From: Phorcus lineatus
Lineage: Eukaryota > Mollusca > Gastropoda > Trochida > Trochidae
Assembly (NCBI GenBank): GCA_921293015.1
Contig: OV121097.1
Coordinates: 16,739,924-16,803,923, forward strand
Direction of reading: 5' to 3'
DNA: 64,000 bases
Positions 50,683-63,191 of this stretch are shown here, piece after piece. Under the pieces are notes generated by a model. The model was not told the DNA's origin, searched no databases, and worked only from the letters and a program-made list of their open reading frames with translations. The position numbers and the translations under genes are program-made. The number at the start of each line of letters is the position of its first letter. The stretch's first letter is position 1.

Positions 50683-51263
50683 CTAATGACAACTTCGGAA
50701 TACAAAATTGTATGTATCAACAGGGAGTTTAGTATCACTTGTTCTAAATTTCAAAATAGCTTGTGAAACTTTAGGTGGTAATAAAATATAACCTTCAGCA
50801 CCAAACATAGGTTTTATACAATCATATACTTTACCTTTAGACGATAACGACTTTTCATATTGCCATTGTGTTATAAACTGATCGGTTAAGAAGCGTTCAA
50901 CTCCACAGAGGAGCCAATTTCTATTGACATAACTCTGATTATACCAAATATATGGCAATCCACAATCATCTAAAATCGTTTTTACAAAGTGTAGCCAAGG
51001 AGGCTGATATTCAGTACTATTCTCAACTTCTAATAATTTGGAATACACCTTACATGAGGGTTTATTATTGTTTTCAAAATTTAAAAGTTAACACCAAAAC
51101 GATAAAAAGAGTCATTTCCACCTACAGAAACACAAGACTTTATATTATCATACATATAACAAATTATTTTTAAAATCTTCCCTGAAAACCTATTATTGAT
51201 AAATTTCTTTGTAACTGAGTACATCAATTTATAAGACAGGCACAATGCCTCAGTTGAGATCAA
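50683..51263 (-). pseudogene. Fragment of a non-LTR retrotransposon reverse transcriptase
   Basis: Two pieces on the minus strand. 51081-51263 has INNRFSGKILKIICYMYDNI and KSCVSVGGNDS, the RT-domain region just before the YxDD block. 50683-51048 has PPWLHFVKTILDDCGLPYIW, WQYEKSLSSKGKVYDCIKP and LKFRTSDTKLPVDTY, the far C-terminal region. The YxDD block and everything between is deleted. Dead element. Confidence 0.65.
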
Positions 51264-54200
51264 TTAAGATTTAATTAGGACTGGTCCATTGCAACAATAG
51301 GTGAGCGCTTGGTCTTCTCCAACTCCTTTGTCTGACAACTGAGTCGTCTGACTATTGGGGCGTCTGACTATTGGGGTATCACCGTCCTCGTCCTTAATGT
51401 TATGCTTAAGTGAGATTGTTAAGAAAATGGTTCTGCTCCAGTTATCTCTCTGCTTGTATGTTTTCTCTTCATCTTCACTCACTGATATTAACCTACGCCT
51501 TTATAAAAGGGTGGTAGCAATTGAAAAGCTAAAAACCGAGGTATGGAGGATATGATAAACAAAAGACGTAGTTATTAGATTTTTCGATTTCGTCAGTGGT
51601 ACATCAACTGTATACATGTTATTATTTAAATCATGATTTTGTATCAAAATAGCTTATGGATGAATGGAATTGATGAATGAAATGGATGAATAAATAATTT
51701 TCTGGCAGCCTCGATGGTTTTATATGCTAACTTTACTCTAACTCTATAAATAAGTAAAGTAACATTTTTCATAACCTGATACTATATTCATCTTTCAAAT
51801 GGTTCTCCAATAATACCTCATTCCACATTTCTGAACACATCACTCTAAATAAATTGCAGAGGAGTGTCTCTTCAAGAAGACAAACAATACCTACAACCCC
51901 TCTATCAGCCAAATAAAACTAACATCGAAAAGATGTAAAAGAAAAGATTCTATTAGGATTCCACCGTAAAAACAATGACCCAATCAACGTCCTTTTTAAA
52001 AACATCATCTTTAAACATAAAACTTCATCAAAAATGTAAAATACTATCAATTGACAAAATATTATGCTATTATAAGTTCGAAAAACTACGTCTTCTACAA
52101 ATTCTGATCGACATGTCATGTCCTGTTTATTGATTGATATATTCTGTATACTGTTCGTATGTGAGACATTGTCATGTATCGGAGTCATGTTATTTGTAAA
52201 AATGGGTGGAAAAATACATCGAGAGTTTAAGGACCTGCATATTATTACTATCAGGCATTTGAAATAGTTTTCAACATTCCGAGTTTATCTTAAATATAAA
52301 TCTTTCCTTTGATACTTAAGAAATAATATTTTCTCAGGTTTGGGTTAGAAGAGAATAGCAAACAATTAACAGGGTGAAACACCAACGACAATGGTAGTAG
52401 TTGTATTGAGGAGAGCTATAGGAAAATGATCTTGTCTGTTCTTGTCTTATACCTTATGTCTCGGGGAGAAATTGTTCTAGTAGTTTTTTTGTGGTTCTGT
52501 AATTTCCTCCCCACAGAGGCGACTCTTGTAAAATTTCCGCTAGTACATTCTGTAACAAATGGACCATATTTCTCTGTATATGCAAAAGCCCCTAGCCGTG
52601 AATAATTTCCAAAAAGATATTGTCCTTATACTTATACTTATTTGATCGTCTTAAAAAATCGTCTTACAGCTCCGACTGAAATCGTCTCAAAGCTCTGTCT
52701 TGGAGCAGTATGTGCGCATTGAAAGGTGAAGGTGTCAACATTCGTTTACATAGAAGTCCGAGTAACGTATGTTGGTAGAGCAAAGGTTGTCGTTCTTATT
52801 TCTCTGTACAGAACTTTTAATCCAGGACGTATGTCTCAAAAATAAAAACCATTCCAAAAAATGCCATTACAAGAACTCTTCGTCAGATCTCAATGTTTCA
52901 AAACTTGGTGACAAATTTATAAATTCACACACAATTGCAATTTTTTACACTATTGTCACAAGATTTCACAGTCTCAGGATCAGAACCACCACAATGAGTG
53001 AGAAATGTTTTTATTTGCATGTTCTTGAATCTTTATTACCTCATTATGTTTTGACCCATTGATTATCAGATGATTGTCGTGACAGAAGTGTGCGAAATTT
53101 TCGATTTCTTGTCTAGAGGCGTCCTTGTAGGTAGTCAACAAGAGCTTCGATATTATCAAATTTAAACATGTAAATGTTTACGTACATTAAATTGAATTTG
53201 AATAAAATTATTTTTGATAAAAAGCGATACTAAAATCTAAGAGCTAAAACTCAAACACTATCTTGGTTTAGAGCCTGGGGATACGATTTTTATTTTACAT
53301 AAGATCAAAGATTGACGTCCAAAATCAGTTTGATTATTTTGGACAACAGTTAATGAAACATGGTCAAAATTGTTTTGATTTTAATAATATTTACCTGATA
53401 TTATTACTTTTCAAAACTCCATACAGAAAAAGGACATGTAAGAATAACAGTTCCAGATATAACAATTTTACACAAGTAATAATTTATAAATATACACAAG
53501 ATATGATGGATAAGTAATCTTATATTCAAAGTTATTTCTGACAGTAGGTGGAAAATAGTAACAAGTAAAAACTAATCTAATAATTCAGACTAGATTATGA
53601 CAAATAGACCAGAAAATCATAAAGCTGTCATATTTACACAGTTTGTGTAGGCGTTAAATCGGTCAACAAAATATGAAGTTTTAATTTCCTCTTTAATATG
53701 TTTAACATTTGGGATTTTCTTCTGTTGTTTCCGTTTAATATATTGTATATCACAATGGTTGTCAGCAAATTCAGAACATAATTTCGTTTCTCGGAATATC
53801 CTAGGATGATATTCTTTTTAGAAGAGATGAATGAAGTTCCTGGGTTTTTTTTACCTGACATTATGGACTTTCATTGAGATGAATCAAAAGGTTTACCCAC
53901 CTCGGAATAGTTATATAAGACGAGGTGAACATAACCTTCCGACGTCGATAAATCATTTGATTCACCGACAACTGCAGTCAATAATTGATTTATTAAATGA
54001 TTAATGGAAGTTTATTTATCCAAAAATAGTTTTAAAATTATAGATGATAACATCAAGGGAAGCAACTCAAACAGTGCTCCTCACATTGCTGATCCATTCT
54101 CAGCTCTAGTTTATTGGATTGACATGTGACGTTTCCCTCAGTTGACATGACGTTTGGTCGTTGTCTTTGGAATTCTATCTCAGCCAATCAGAAACAAGAA

Positions 54201-54646
54201 CACTCCTCCATTTTATTATAAATTCGTTGTTATTTTGATGATAACGAAATAATGTCCTTCACGCAAATGATGACAGAATTTTATATTGTCAACTCGTCAT
54301 ATACACCTTATACGACCCATCTAATAGGGATTCTAAAAAGCATTCAGGCTTATTTATGAAGATTGAGTGGCAAAATTTTCTTAATATTGCAAAATTTTCT
54401 TAATATTGCGAAAAATCTTATGAGTGAAAGCGACAAAGCACATAACTGAATATTGTAACGTCTTTGCAATACGCTAAGCACATCTTCGACAGGTTTGAAT
54501 GAATACAGCAATTGCAAACAACGTTTTTTCTATCCATGTAAACATCTCTTACAATTTGGGAATAGGATAGCAAATACTTTATTTTCAATAGAGTGAGATA
54601 CCGTGGGTGTGGGATGAGCGCAATTTTGTTACGTATAGATACAAAC
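51264..54646. other. Intergenic between receptors 2 and 3, no gene recognised
   Basis: Frames up to 97 codons without domain or splice support. The region just before 54647 presumably holds the receptor 3 promoter. Confidence 0.35.
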
Positions 54647-57600
54647 ATGGCCGACCCTCCTAACTATTTTATGACAATATTGATCATCGAATTCATTTTC
54701 TTGGGAAATGTTTCAGGTAAGCGATTTTGTATATCTACTATCTATTCTTAATGATAGACTCTGTTTTTAATTTTGAATGAATGTATTATGGATAACCATT
54801 ACTAAATCTGTTAATAAATTTTTTATATAGACACGACATCAGTATGAGTAATGCTTTATGAACAAATTTAGGATGGTTCAAACTTGATGTCAAGATGTTT
54901 AACAAAAGAGGGAAACATGGTGAAAATCACTATTTGATAATATATTTTTGAAATTTTAACACTGGTGGTGTTTATACCCCTGTATTTATGTTTCATATAT
55001 TACTGTTGTTGTTTAACAATTGAACTCTAATGTTATGTTGTAATTTTTAGCACTTTGTGTAAAATACATATATATTTAAAGCGCAAATGTCAAACTCTTT
55101 TGTTAAAGGTCACCATGTTTTCCCTAGATTATTGAATTTCATTCTTCGAGGAACACAATTAATTTTACTCCTCTTCCGAATACATACGAGGTACCCATTT
55201 ACTGTAGGATGGACTGGGACAAACAGTAGTGTTTTTAATCTAAGTATACTGTGATAAATATTAAAAATCTTCGTGATACTTAATAAAACATATTTTTAAT
55301 GTTTGTGTTTTTTCAATTCGATTTTTTATTGTATTTCGGAAACAGATTAATTTACAGACTTTCAACATGTAACTTACGAAGCAGGTATTAAACCAATCAA
55401 ACTGATGTTTATAGATAAATGTGTTTACATCATGATGATTAGACACTTACTCCTCCAGGATACGACTTCTTGATAGCTGTTCCTGCTGACATCCGGGCCA
55501 CCCACTCAACCATCTACTTCCAGGCCGGGGAATCAGGGGGTCGGGTTCAGGTTCAGTATCCGCATCAGTCCAGTGACGGGCACCTGTTACTGAACAATGG
55601 ACGCCACATAGAACTGATTGATGCCAAGATGGGTGTTACATCTGGTATTGAGAACAAAAGCATTGTTGCCACATGTAGTGACAGAAGTACAAAGGTTCTT
55701 GTGTATACGGAAAACTACAATTACAATATATTCTATCCACTTCCTCATTCTAAGCTTGGAACAAGATACCTGGTTTCAACTTGTCATTTTGATGGAGATT
55801 CATCGTTTCTCGTTATTGCAACTCAAGGTCAAATTACTGATATTAATATCACGAGGTATCATAATCCAGATCTAAATGACGGGACCTTCAGGAAAACCGA
55901 AACCACTTTCTTGAAGCTGAGAGAATATCAGACCTTCACCATGACAGAGGATTTTGATTTGTCTGGAACTCTGATAATGAGTTCCGGAAGAGTTGCTGTA
56001 CTTTCAGGAACTGTACGGAATGGTAAAGTGGTGTCCTATACTCAGATGTATCCAATGGAACAACTTGGAGAAGAATACGTTGTGTCTGTTAATGGTTCAG
56101 CTAAATATCAGCTTCAGATCACAACGGACAGGTCCAACACAAGGGTAACCTTCAACAACGGACATGAGGAAACCATAGACACTGACCTTCGAAGGAATCT
56201 GTCACAAAAGGAGGATCTTTACTTCAAAAGCAGTTCCGCTGTCATGGCGACCATCTGTGGGGTAGGGGAAGACAGATCCATTACCCACATACCACCAGTT
56301 TCCGAGTACGGTACATATAGAGGATACCCCATGTACCCAGATGACAAGGTAATGAAGTTTATTTCAGATGGTGATATTCAGTTTTATGAAGACAGTACTT
56401 TCTGGGAGAATGTTACTGATACAAGGTTCAGGGTTGGTACGACTAGACTTCACAATGATACGACGTTGAACGTGGTTTTTAATGGCCTTGTGATGGTGTT
56501 CCGCGAGCACACAGCGATTTATCTACCACCCGAGAATTCTCAGAAAACAGGTCTGCAACGTTGTACAGGTGAGATTCCTTATTAAAATCTCATATTTTTT
56601 GTTTATGTAAACTAAATATAGACCCATAGATGCCTTTATTTGCGGAATATATCCATCGACTGATGAAAGCGGGTTAGTACACCCGCAAAGAAATACCTCT
56701 AAAAATTTGACAGTCTAAGAATATCTTTAAATGGTCTTTCTTTAATAAAACACGGAAAATGGTGTTATGAGTAAGGGGTAAACCTTAGAAAATAAAGCTT
56801 AGCTGAATGGGACCTGGTTTCTAGGAATAAGATAATCTTAAGAGCAAGAGAATTGATAACATAGCTGATTAAACGAACACAATAAAAAAAGTCTTAGTAA
56901 ATATACGGGTAACGGTCTCTTTGTTTCCAAAACATATCACATTGCAAAATTAACACAGAAGCCGTCGAAGTGAATTATTTTGTTTTTTCATTACTTTTTG
57001 TTTCAGAATGTGAAGAGTACCTGCTAGCTCTGCCCTCCTCCGTCCCTTACATCACGGCTTCAACGACTTCTACATCCGGGCTCTGGAAGATTACATACCC
57101 GGATGTCGGTGTTAAAAGAAACCAGGAAGTTGACCAAACTAACGTCAGGGAGCTTCCACCAGGCAGTAGAGACGTTTTTGTGATTAATTCTGACTACGAA
57201 ACAAGTAAAGATGGCAAGAAAAAGGTCGTTTTGATTGAAGTAGTCAAAAACACCGAAATACATGTCTCAAACTTTGTAAACATGATTTCACCCCTGCCTG
57301 TTTCTGCATTAGGAACAAAATATATCATAAATTGTAAGGACTCTGAGGATATGACAGAGGTGTTAGTGATTGCGACCAATGACCAGAAAACTGAAGTTAA
57401 CATTAGATTCGGTTATGGCAGTTCTGTCCTCCATAATGGTAGACAGTATACCCAAGGAGATGAATGGAGAGTTAATCTTGATGAGTTTGACACACTCTCT
57501 ATAGAGAGTACAACATTCTGTGGGACCCAGATAGAGAGTCAAGAACCAATAGCTGTGTTTCTTGAAACTAAACCTCTACACTCAACTTCTATAAACTCGT

Positions 57601-59498
57601 TAAGTTCGTATGAACAAGTACTGCCTGCTTATCTCAATAGTAAGGAGTATGTTGTGTCCGTAGATGATCCCATGGACTACAGTATCGATGCTGCGTATTA
57701 TCTGCATATTTACTGTGAATCTTCAACCACTATCAAATTCAGTGATGAAAAGGAAGAAATTGTCTTTTCAAATCATTATGAAAAACTACTTGGACACAAC
57801 ACAACTGTTTATTTCAAGACAACATATCCTGTTCCCGTGTCACTCTGTAGGAGATTGAAGCAAAACAATACAACTGTACGAACATGCATGACTGTTCCTC
57901 CAACAACCATGTACAGATTTGATACAATACTGCCGATAAACATACCAACACCATCTTCTTACAAGATACTGTGCAAGCGAAATTCATCTGTTGAAGTCGT
58001 GCTTCAAACCGGAAGTATCTTGACACAAGAACTTCCGGTCACATGGGAACTCATCCAAGGATCAGAATTCAAGGTTGGAACTTTTCGTTTTGCGTCTTTC
58101 GTTCTAGAATTTAGCTCAAACATGTTCTTCCGCGTGAAGTCGGAGCAGCGATTTGCTGTTCTTGGATTTGATCAGTATTCAATCTTCAATGGTGGCTATG
58201 ACGTCATCGAGGAAAGAGATAATGCGCCCAAATTAAGCGGAAAGGAAAACGGTGAGATCAATTCCGAAATAAAACTATCTAGATATTGTTTTTCAAAATG
58301 ATTAAGAACTACGATTTTGACAACTTGACTAATCCCATATATTAAGTATAAATAAATCGCGGTTGACACGCAGATTTGCTGCGTAGGACTTTAGAAAATG
58401 CGCAATCATGGTGCAATAGATAATGTACTTTTTGTGACGCAAAGTATGAATTGCGAAATTCATCAACAAAAAACTACAAAAGCTTTAAAAATGTAAAAAT
58501 GTTTGAATTACTGAAAATAATCGATTATCGAGTAAATGATTTTTTGGTTCGTCAATATTTGTATATCTTGTTTCAGCAATGAATTCTTATTTCCACAGGT
58601 TCTCAGATCTCTCTAGCTTTGGCTGTAGGAGTGTCTTGTGGCGTGATCATCCTTCTACTCGCTGTTGTATTGGCCGTCAGTATATACAAGTGAGTTTCAA
58701 GTATATTATCTTACTGTTTTATCACAAGAGGCAATATGACCGTCAAACAGGTAAACGAATTCAGAGGCCAAATTACTCGTTTGATAAAAATTATCTTTCA
58801 TGGACTTTCGTTTAGCATCAATTTAACCATCCTGCTACATCAGCGTATTTGTCTCCGCTTAGCTCCATCATATACTCTGATATCCTTTGGCCTTATACGC
58901 TCGTATCTAACTGTTCGAATTCTCATCCGGGTTTGTGCCGCTATTGCTGAATGCGAGTCATTTCATTGGCTTCCTATATTTAGGATATCAGGGTATATGA
59001 TGGAGCTATGCGGAGACAAAAACGCTGATGTAGCAGGATGCAATTTATCTTTTTGGCAAGGTGTTGATATAAATTTGGATGCCTCGATTAACTTTTATTC
59101 ATATGTTTCCTTAAATATCATTAAAATATATACTCACATATATACTTACATATAAAAGTACATGGCATATTGGGGTCAATAGTCGGTTTCGTTTACCAAA
59201 CAATTTGTCACACAATTTGAAAGGCTCGAAAACTCTAATGACAAGATGTTATATGTTTCACGAGACATTGTCTTTCTCTCAACCTTTATTTTATTCTGTC
59301 AGATGGAAAAGAAGACGTGGACGAGTTGACAAATATGTTGCCAAGGAGGTCAAAATGAAGTCCAACAAAGTTATACTTGACGCTGTTGACACCAGAAGGC
59401 CTAAGAGATCACCAAACTACTACTCTTTTTGCCGGGATAACTTTGATACGGCAGAAGATTTCAGAGGAACAGTAAAAGTTAGCGAGACATTTATATGA
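54647..59498 (+). CDS. Receptor 3: two tandem IgGFc-binding domains, TM helix, short basic tail, 903 aa
   Basis: Exons: 54647-54716 (signal peptide, hydrophobic core MTILIIEFIFLG), 55459-56568 (domain 1), 57007-58251 (domain 2), 58599-58689 (TM), 59303-59498 (tail). All GT/AG, phases 1-1-1-1-2, 2712 nt, no break. Domain 1 begins GYDFLIAVPADIRATH; marks include IFYPLPHSKLGTRYLVSTCH and GRVAVLSGTVRNG. Domain 2 begins ECEEYLLALPSSV; marks include ISPLPVSALGTKYIINCKD and PIAVFLETKP. The TM exon encodes SLALAVGVSCGVIILLLAVV. The 65-residue tail starts KWKRRRGRVDKY, with YVAKEV and NYYSF but no clear ITAM or ITIM. Each domain is one exon bordered by phase-1 introns, so domains can be duplicated or swapped without frame change. 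FCGBP-type domains are known from mucosal proteins; a recognition role here is inference. Confidence 0.9.
58828..59040. mobile_element. Foldback MITE G in the receptor 3 TM-tail intron
   Basis: Arms CATCCTGCTACATCAGCGTA, TTTGTCTCCGCTTAGCTCC, ATCATATACTCTGATATCCT (58828-58886) and their inverted copies (58983-59040), 3-4 mismatches over about 58 bp. A piece of the same end (ACAAATACGCTGATGTAGCA) recurs at about 63134-63155. Confidence 0.75.
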
Positions 59499-59706
59499 AA
59501 GTGAAAACATCAATGGATAAATAGAAGTGTTCTATCGTCTCCGAGTAATAGATTGATAAAATATCAGACATTCAAGAATTCACTTTAAAATGTATGAAGT
59601 TCATAGATGTATAAACCGCTGTCTTACTGTTTTATTTCGCGTGACTTAAATTGCTATTTATCTATATTGTTTTATGCAAACTCAGATTGCGATTGACAAC
59701 ATCTTT

Positions 59707-59900
59707 AAAGAGACACTTTGTTTTTAGAGTCTCAGCTGTCAAACTTAATGAGTGGTGTCATTTTACTAAGAAGGCTACTAACCGATTAAAATTATTATGC
59801 TAAAACGTTCATTGGAGTCGAAACATATCGGCAATGCGTTCGTGATCGAAAACTAGACAACGACGGGCGACAGTTAGTCTAATCTAAGTAAGGTCATTTA
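59707..59900. mobile_element. MITE B/C relative, partial
   Basis: Begins TTTAAAGAGACACTTTGTTTTT-like sequence and includes a decayed core CGTGATCGAAAACTAGACAA with CGACGGGCGACAG. The right end was not found. Confidence 0.45.
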
Positions 59901-60422
59901 AGCAAGGTTTTCATATATGAGAATATACTGTAAAACATTTGATAAAGAACTGTTGATCTATATTTTTTTAGATTGCATTTAGTCAAGCGGGATTTTCGAA
60001 ACTTATGAAAAACCATTTATAACATATAATTTTACCTTCTAGAGCTTGAAAGGTTAAGTATTTTAATGTTTATTATATCGTACATGTGATTTCGGCACAT
60101 ATATAACGCCATTGTTTGATTTTCATCTAAGACAGTCTATCATATTTTACTGAAACGCTACCTTTGGATATTTTCAGACCGTTAACATATTGTTTTTCAT
60201 CTTTAGTATACCAATGATTGGGAACTTGTATGTATACAGTTTTACAATTGTTCTAAATTATGTCTGTTATTGTCCTAAATTTATTCTATGTTTTTCATTT
60301 ATGATGAATTATTGTTAAAATCATCATGTATAGTTCGATTTATGGGGGACCGATGGAGAATGTCATCTGCTGATGTCATACTTCGTGATATGTGGTGTAA
60401 TGTGCAGCATCTTTTTTAGAAG
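59901..60422. other. Receptor 3 downstream region, no feature recognised
   Basis: AT-rich, likely 3' flanking sequence; several AATAAA-like signals, none decisive. Confidence 0.35.
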
Positions 60423-60728
60423 TACCGTATTTCCTCGAACTGACGCCCCCGGCGTCTATTTTTTTCAAACCCCCTTTGTATCTCTAAAACTTTAATATCA
60501 ACAAATATTAACTACGTTTGAAAAGGTTCATTTGAAATTATACATGAACATGTAACACTCAAATAACTACGGGAGCATTGATTTATCAGGTTATCACCCG
60601 GTGCGTATTCGAGACCCGGCGTGTATTTACTTAAAATAGACATACCCCCGGCGTCTATTCGAGACCCTGCGTCTATTCGAGGCCCGGCGTCTATTCGAGG
60701 CCCGGCGTCTATTTGAAGAAATACGGTA
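60423..60728. mobile_element. MITE H, TIR TACCGTATTTCCTCGAA, with GGCGTCTATT internal repeats
   Basis: Left TACCGTATTTCCTCGAACTG; right ATTTGAAGAAATACGGTA. Near the right end the phrase CGGCGTCTATTCGAG(G/A)CC is repeated four times, giving a false Arg-rich frame on the minus strand. Ends resemble MITE D (TACCGTA). Confidence 0.75.
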
Positions 60729-60901
60729 TTCTTTAGTTACTGGGCTGCCAATGATGTGAAAGATCCGATCAATTTGTACATACGAAACAAATAAAGTCAA
60801 TCTCAATTGGTGAGAGGGTCGTTTGTTATTTATTCCATTGCTCAATCAGCGACACAGTGTCGCTCTATGTAGTTCGATTTCCGCATTGTTGAAATTTATG
60901 T

Positions 60902-61331
60902 TAAGAGCAACAGAGGATGTTGTTGGAGTCAAATATAAATGACTTCATAAATGGTGTTTTTTCATCGACAAGTAGTTGTTGTTTCTGAATATTAACATCT
61001 CAATGCTTAAAAAACAGACAATGGCCCAAACGTAACTTTGAAAACTTATTTACAACAGACACAACGTGACATAATAATAATATATGTTGGTGTTGCTAAG
61101 TAGGTTTTTAACTTATATACGTCAAAATGGGACGCAGAATTTCGACCTTTTAACATTGATATGTCCATTTTTAATTTACAATCGGAAACAAGAAAAAGTC
61201 ATAATTTTGTCATTTATGGGATAAATATGCATCTTCAGAGGGGCGATTTGAACCTCAAATCAGGTCAAATGATATATTGATATTAGTTAAGAAACATACC
61301 AAATTCATGAAACATACTCTGTGTTACGCTT
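60902..61331. mobile_element. MITE B copy 6, reversed and decayed
   Basis: Left AAGAGCAACAGAGGATGTTG; right ATGAAACATACTCTGTGTTACG. The core is largely lost, leaving GACAATGGCCCAAACGTAAC. Confidence 0.65.
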
Positions 61332-62639
61332 CAGCGAAATGGGCTGCGCAATACAGATATCATTTGTATTATGATTTCATTAACAGCACTACATCTGTCG
61401 TAGGCAAGACTACCGACAATATCAACATTTAGTGAAACAGTTGTGTGATATACGGCTTTACTTACATTCACCTATAAATCAATTCGCAGAGCGACTGTAA
61501 ATTTCAAACTACGATTTGACATATATTTTAAGGCAGGTGATTACTCAAAGCAAACGATGTATATGTTTATTCAAAAACACAACGGAAGTGTTACAGATAA
61601 ATTAAGGCCAGTAATTTATCACTAAAAATACTATCTGCCTTTCTTTTTGATATTCATAGTAATGCACAGCCATGATTAATGTTGATAAATCACCTTTTCT
61701 TAAAATTTATCAATCGATTTACTTACGGTATGCTTTACATGTAGGCTAAAAATATTTGTCACGATTCATACGCAGGTGTAAATAAAGACGGTCAAACTGA
61801 CCCGGTCAAAATGACCCCACTTAACATGTTAGAAGCCAAGCTGAATGTTTATGACTGGATATTTCTAGGTGCATTCATGCGTGCACCGTTGCATATTTTA
61901 TGATATTATTTATCAATTAATAATGCTATGGGTACACGACAAAATTCGTATCAACGTTTGTCAAGATTTAGGTCACACAAAATGAGTTTACTGGAGGTCT
62001 CAGACTCAATGTACAAGTTTAAAGGTACACATGAACAATTCTTTACAGCATACTTTACAGTTTGAAATACGCTATCCCTCGGCATTTCATCTATTACATA
62101 GTTTTTTCGAAAACTCCCTAACCTCATATTAAAATTACAATAATATTTTTCAAATACAAATACTAGTTTAAAATAGGTAAAAATATTTCATGCATATTAC
62201 CATGGATATCTACGACTATTTAACCCTCAGATCAAAGGGAGCCTTAAGGTATGCAGAGAAGTCTAGCTCCTCAAACTGCGTCGTATCGCTCTTTGTGTGT
62301 ATAGTATACTAAGCGAAGTCCTGTTTTTTTATGAAATGAGTGAATGTGTTTTAATTCAACTAGCGAATTAGATACTAATGCCATTCACGAGTTTCATTTA
62401 ATTTTACTAAACGGGACTGAGTTTTGTATTCTATTTATTACTTGCCGAATTATATCAAAGTAGAAGCATGACAATCGTTGACATTACCATTGATGTCATG
62501 CTGACATCATTACGTCAAGCTTAACGATTGTATACAGTCACGTAACGTCAGTAAGCATGCATTATTATGACACAATAAATGTAATTTCAGTGGCTGAAAA
62601 AATATGCTAAACAAATCCATAGACAGATATATAAATTTA
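61332..62639. other. Intergenic, no feature recognised
   Basis: AT-rich sequence, no supported gene, RNA or repeat family. Confidence 0.35.
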
Positions 62640-63191
62640 TTCAGCATAAAGGCCACAGGCCCCATATATAGAATTTACAAGACAAATTTTATCAACGTAC
62701 AGGTTAGGTGCTATCAAATGAAACGTAACATATTAACAGGCTTAAGAAATATATGCATGGAATTAAGGTAGAGAACATCGTAATAAAAAAGCTTCTCTGA
62801 CATACTTTGCACACAAATATGCGCGATTATCATTTCCAGTTCGTAAAAGAGCAGTTAGAGTTGCATTATTTTTACATTCAAACTTGAGTAAATATTACAT
62901 TCTTAATTCCTCATATGATGGACATAAAAGCATAAAATAAAATTCCTCTTCTAAAACATGTTTGCAAAAAGGGCAAAATCGTAATTCTCTGGGGATATAA
63001 TTTTTCCTTCCGGTATTTTTCATTATTTTCAATTCGCCTTTTCGTAAATTGGCATAAAGTATAAAAGTGTTTAAAAAAAATTCATAGATGACTAGCAGAT
63101 AGATAGCAGGGCATTGTAGGGGCCCTACGGATACAAATACGCTGATGTAGCAGGGTTGATCGATGTAGGAACCTTTGAATTCTCTTTTCAA
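62640..63191 (-). pseudogene. 3' end of a non-LTR retrotransposon, degenerate
   Basis: Minus-strand frame has RKNYIPRELRFCPFCKHVLE then EEFYFMLLCPSYEELR, the zinc-knuckle-like CPFC...H..C block found at the C-terminus of many LINE polymerases. Further 3' (62640-62890) sequence such as TATATGGGGCCTGTGGCC and GCTGAATAAATTTAT looks like the element's 3' end and poly(A) signal. Broken by stops. Confidence 0.6.

Noticed and set aside
60627-60845. Arg-rich repeat peptide
   Set aside because: Comes from GGCGTCTATT repeats inside MITE H.
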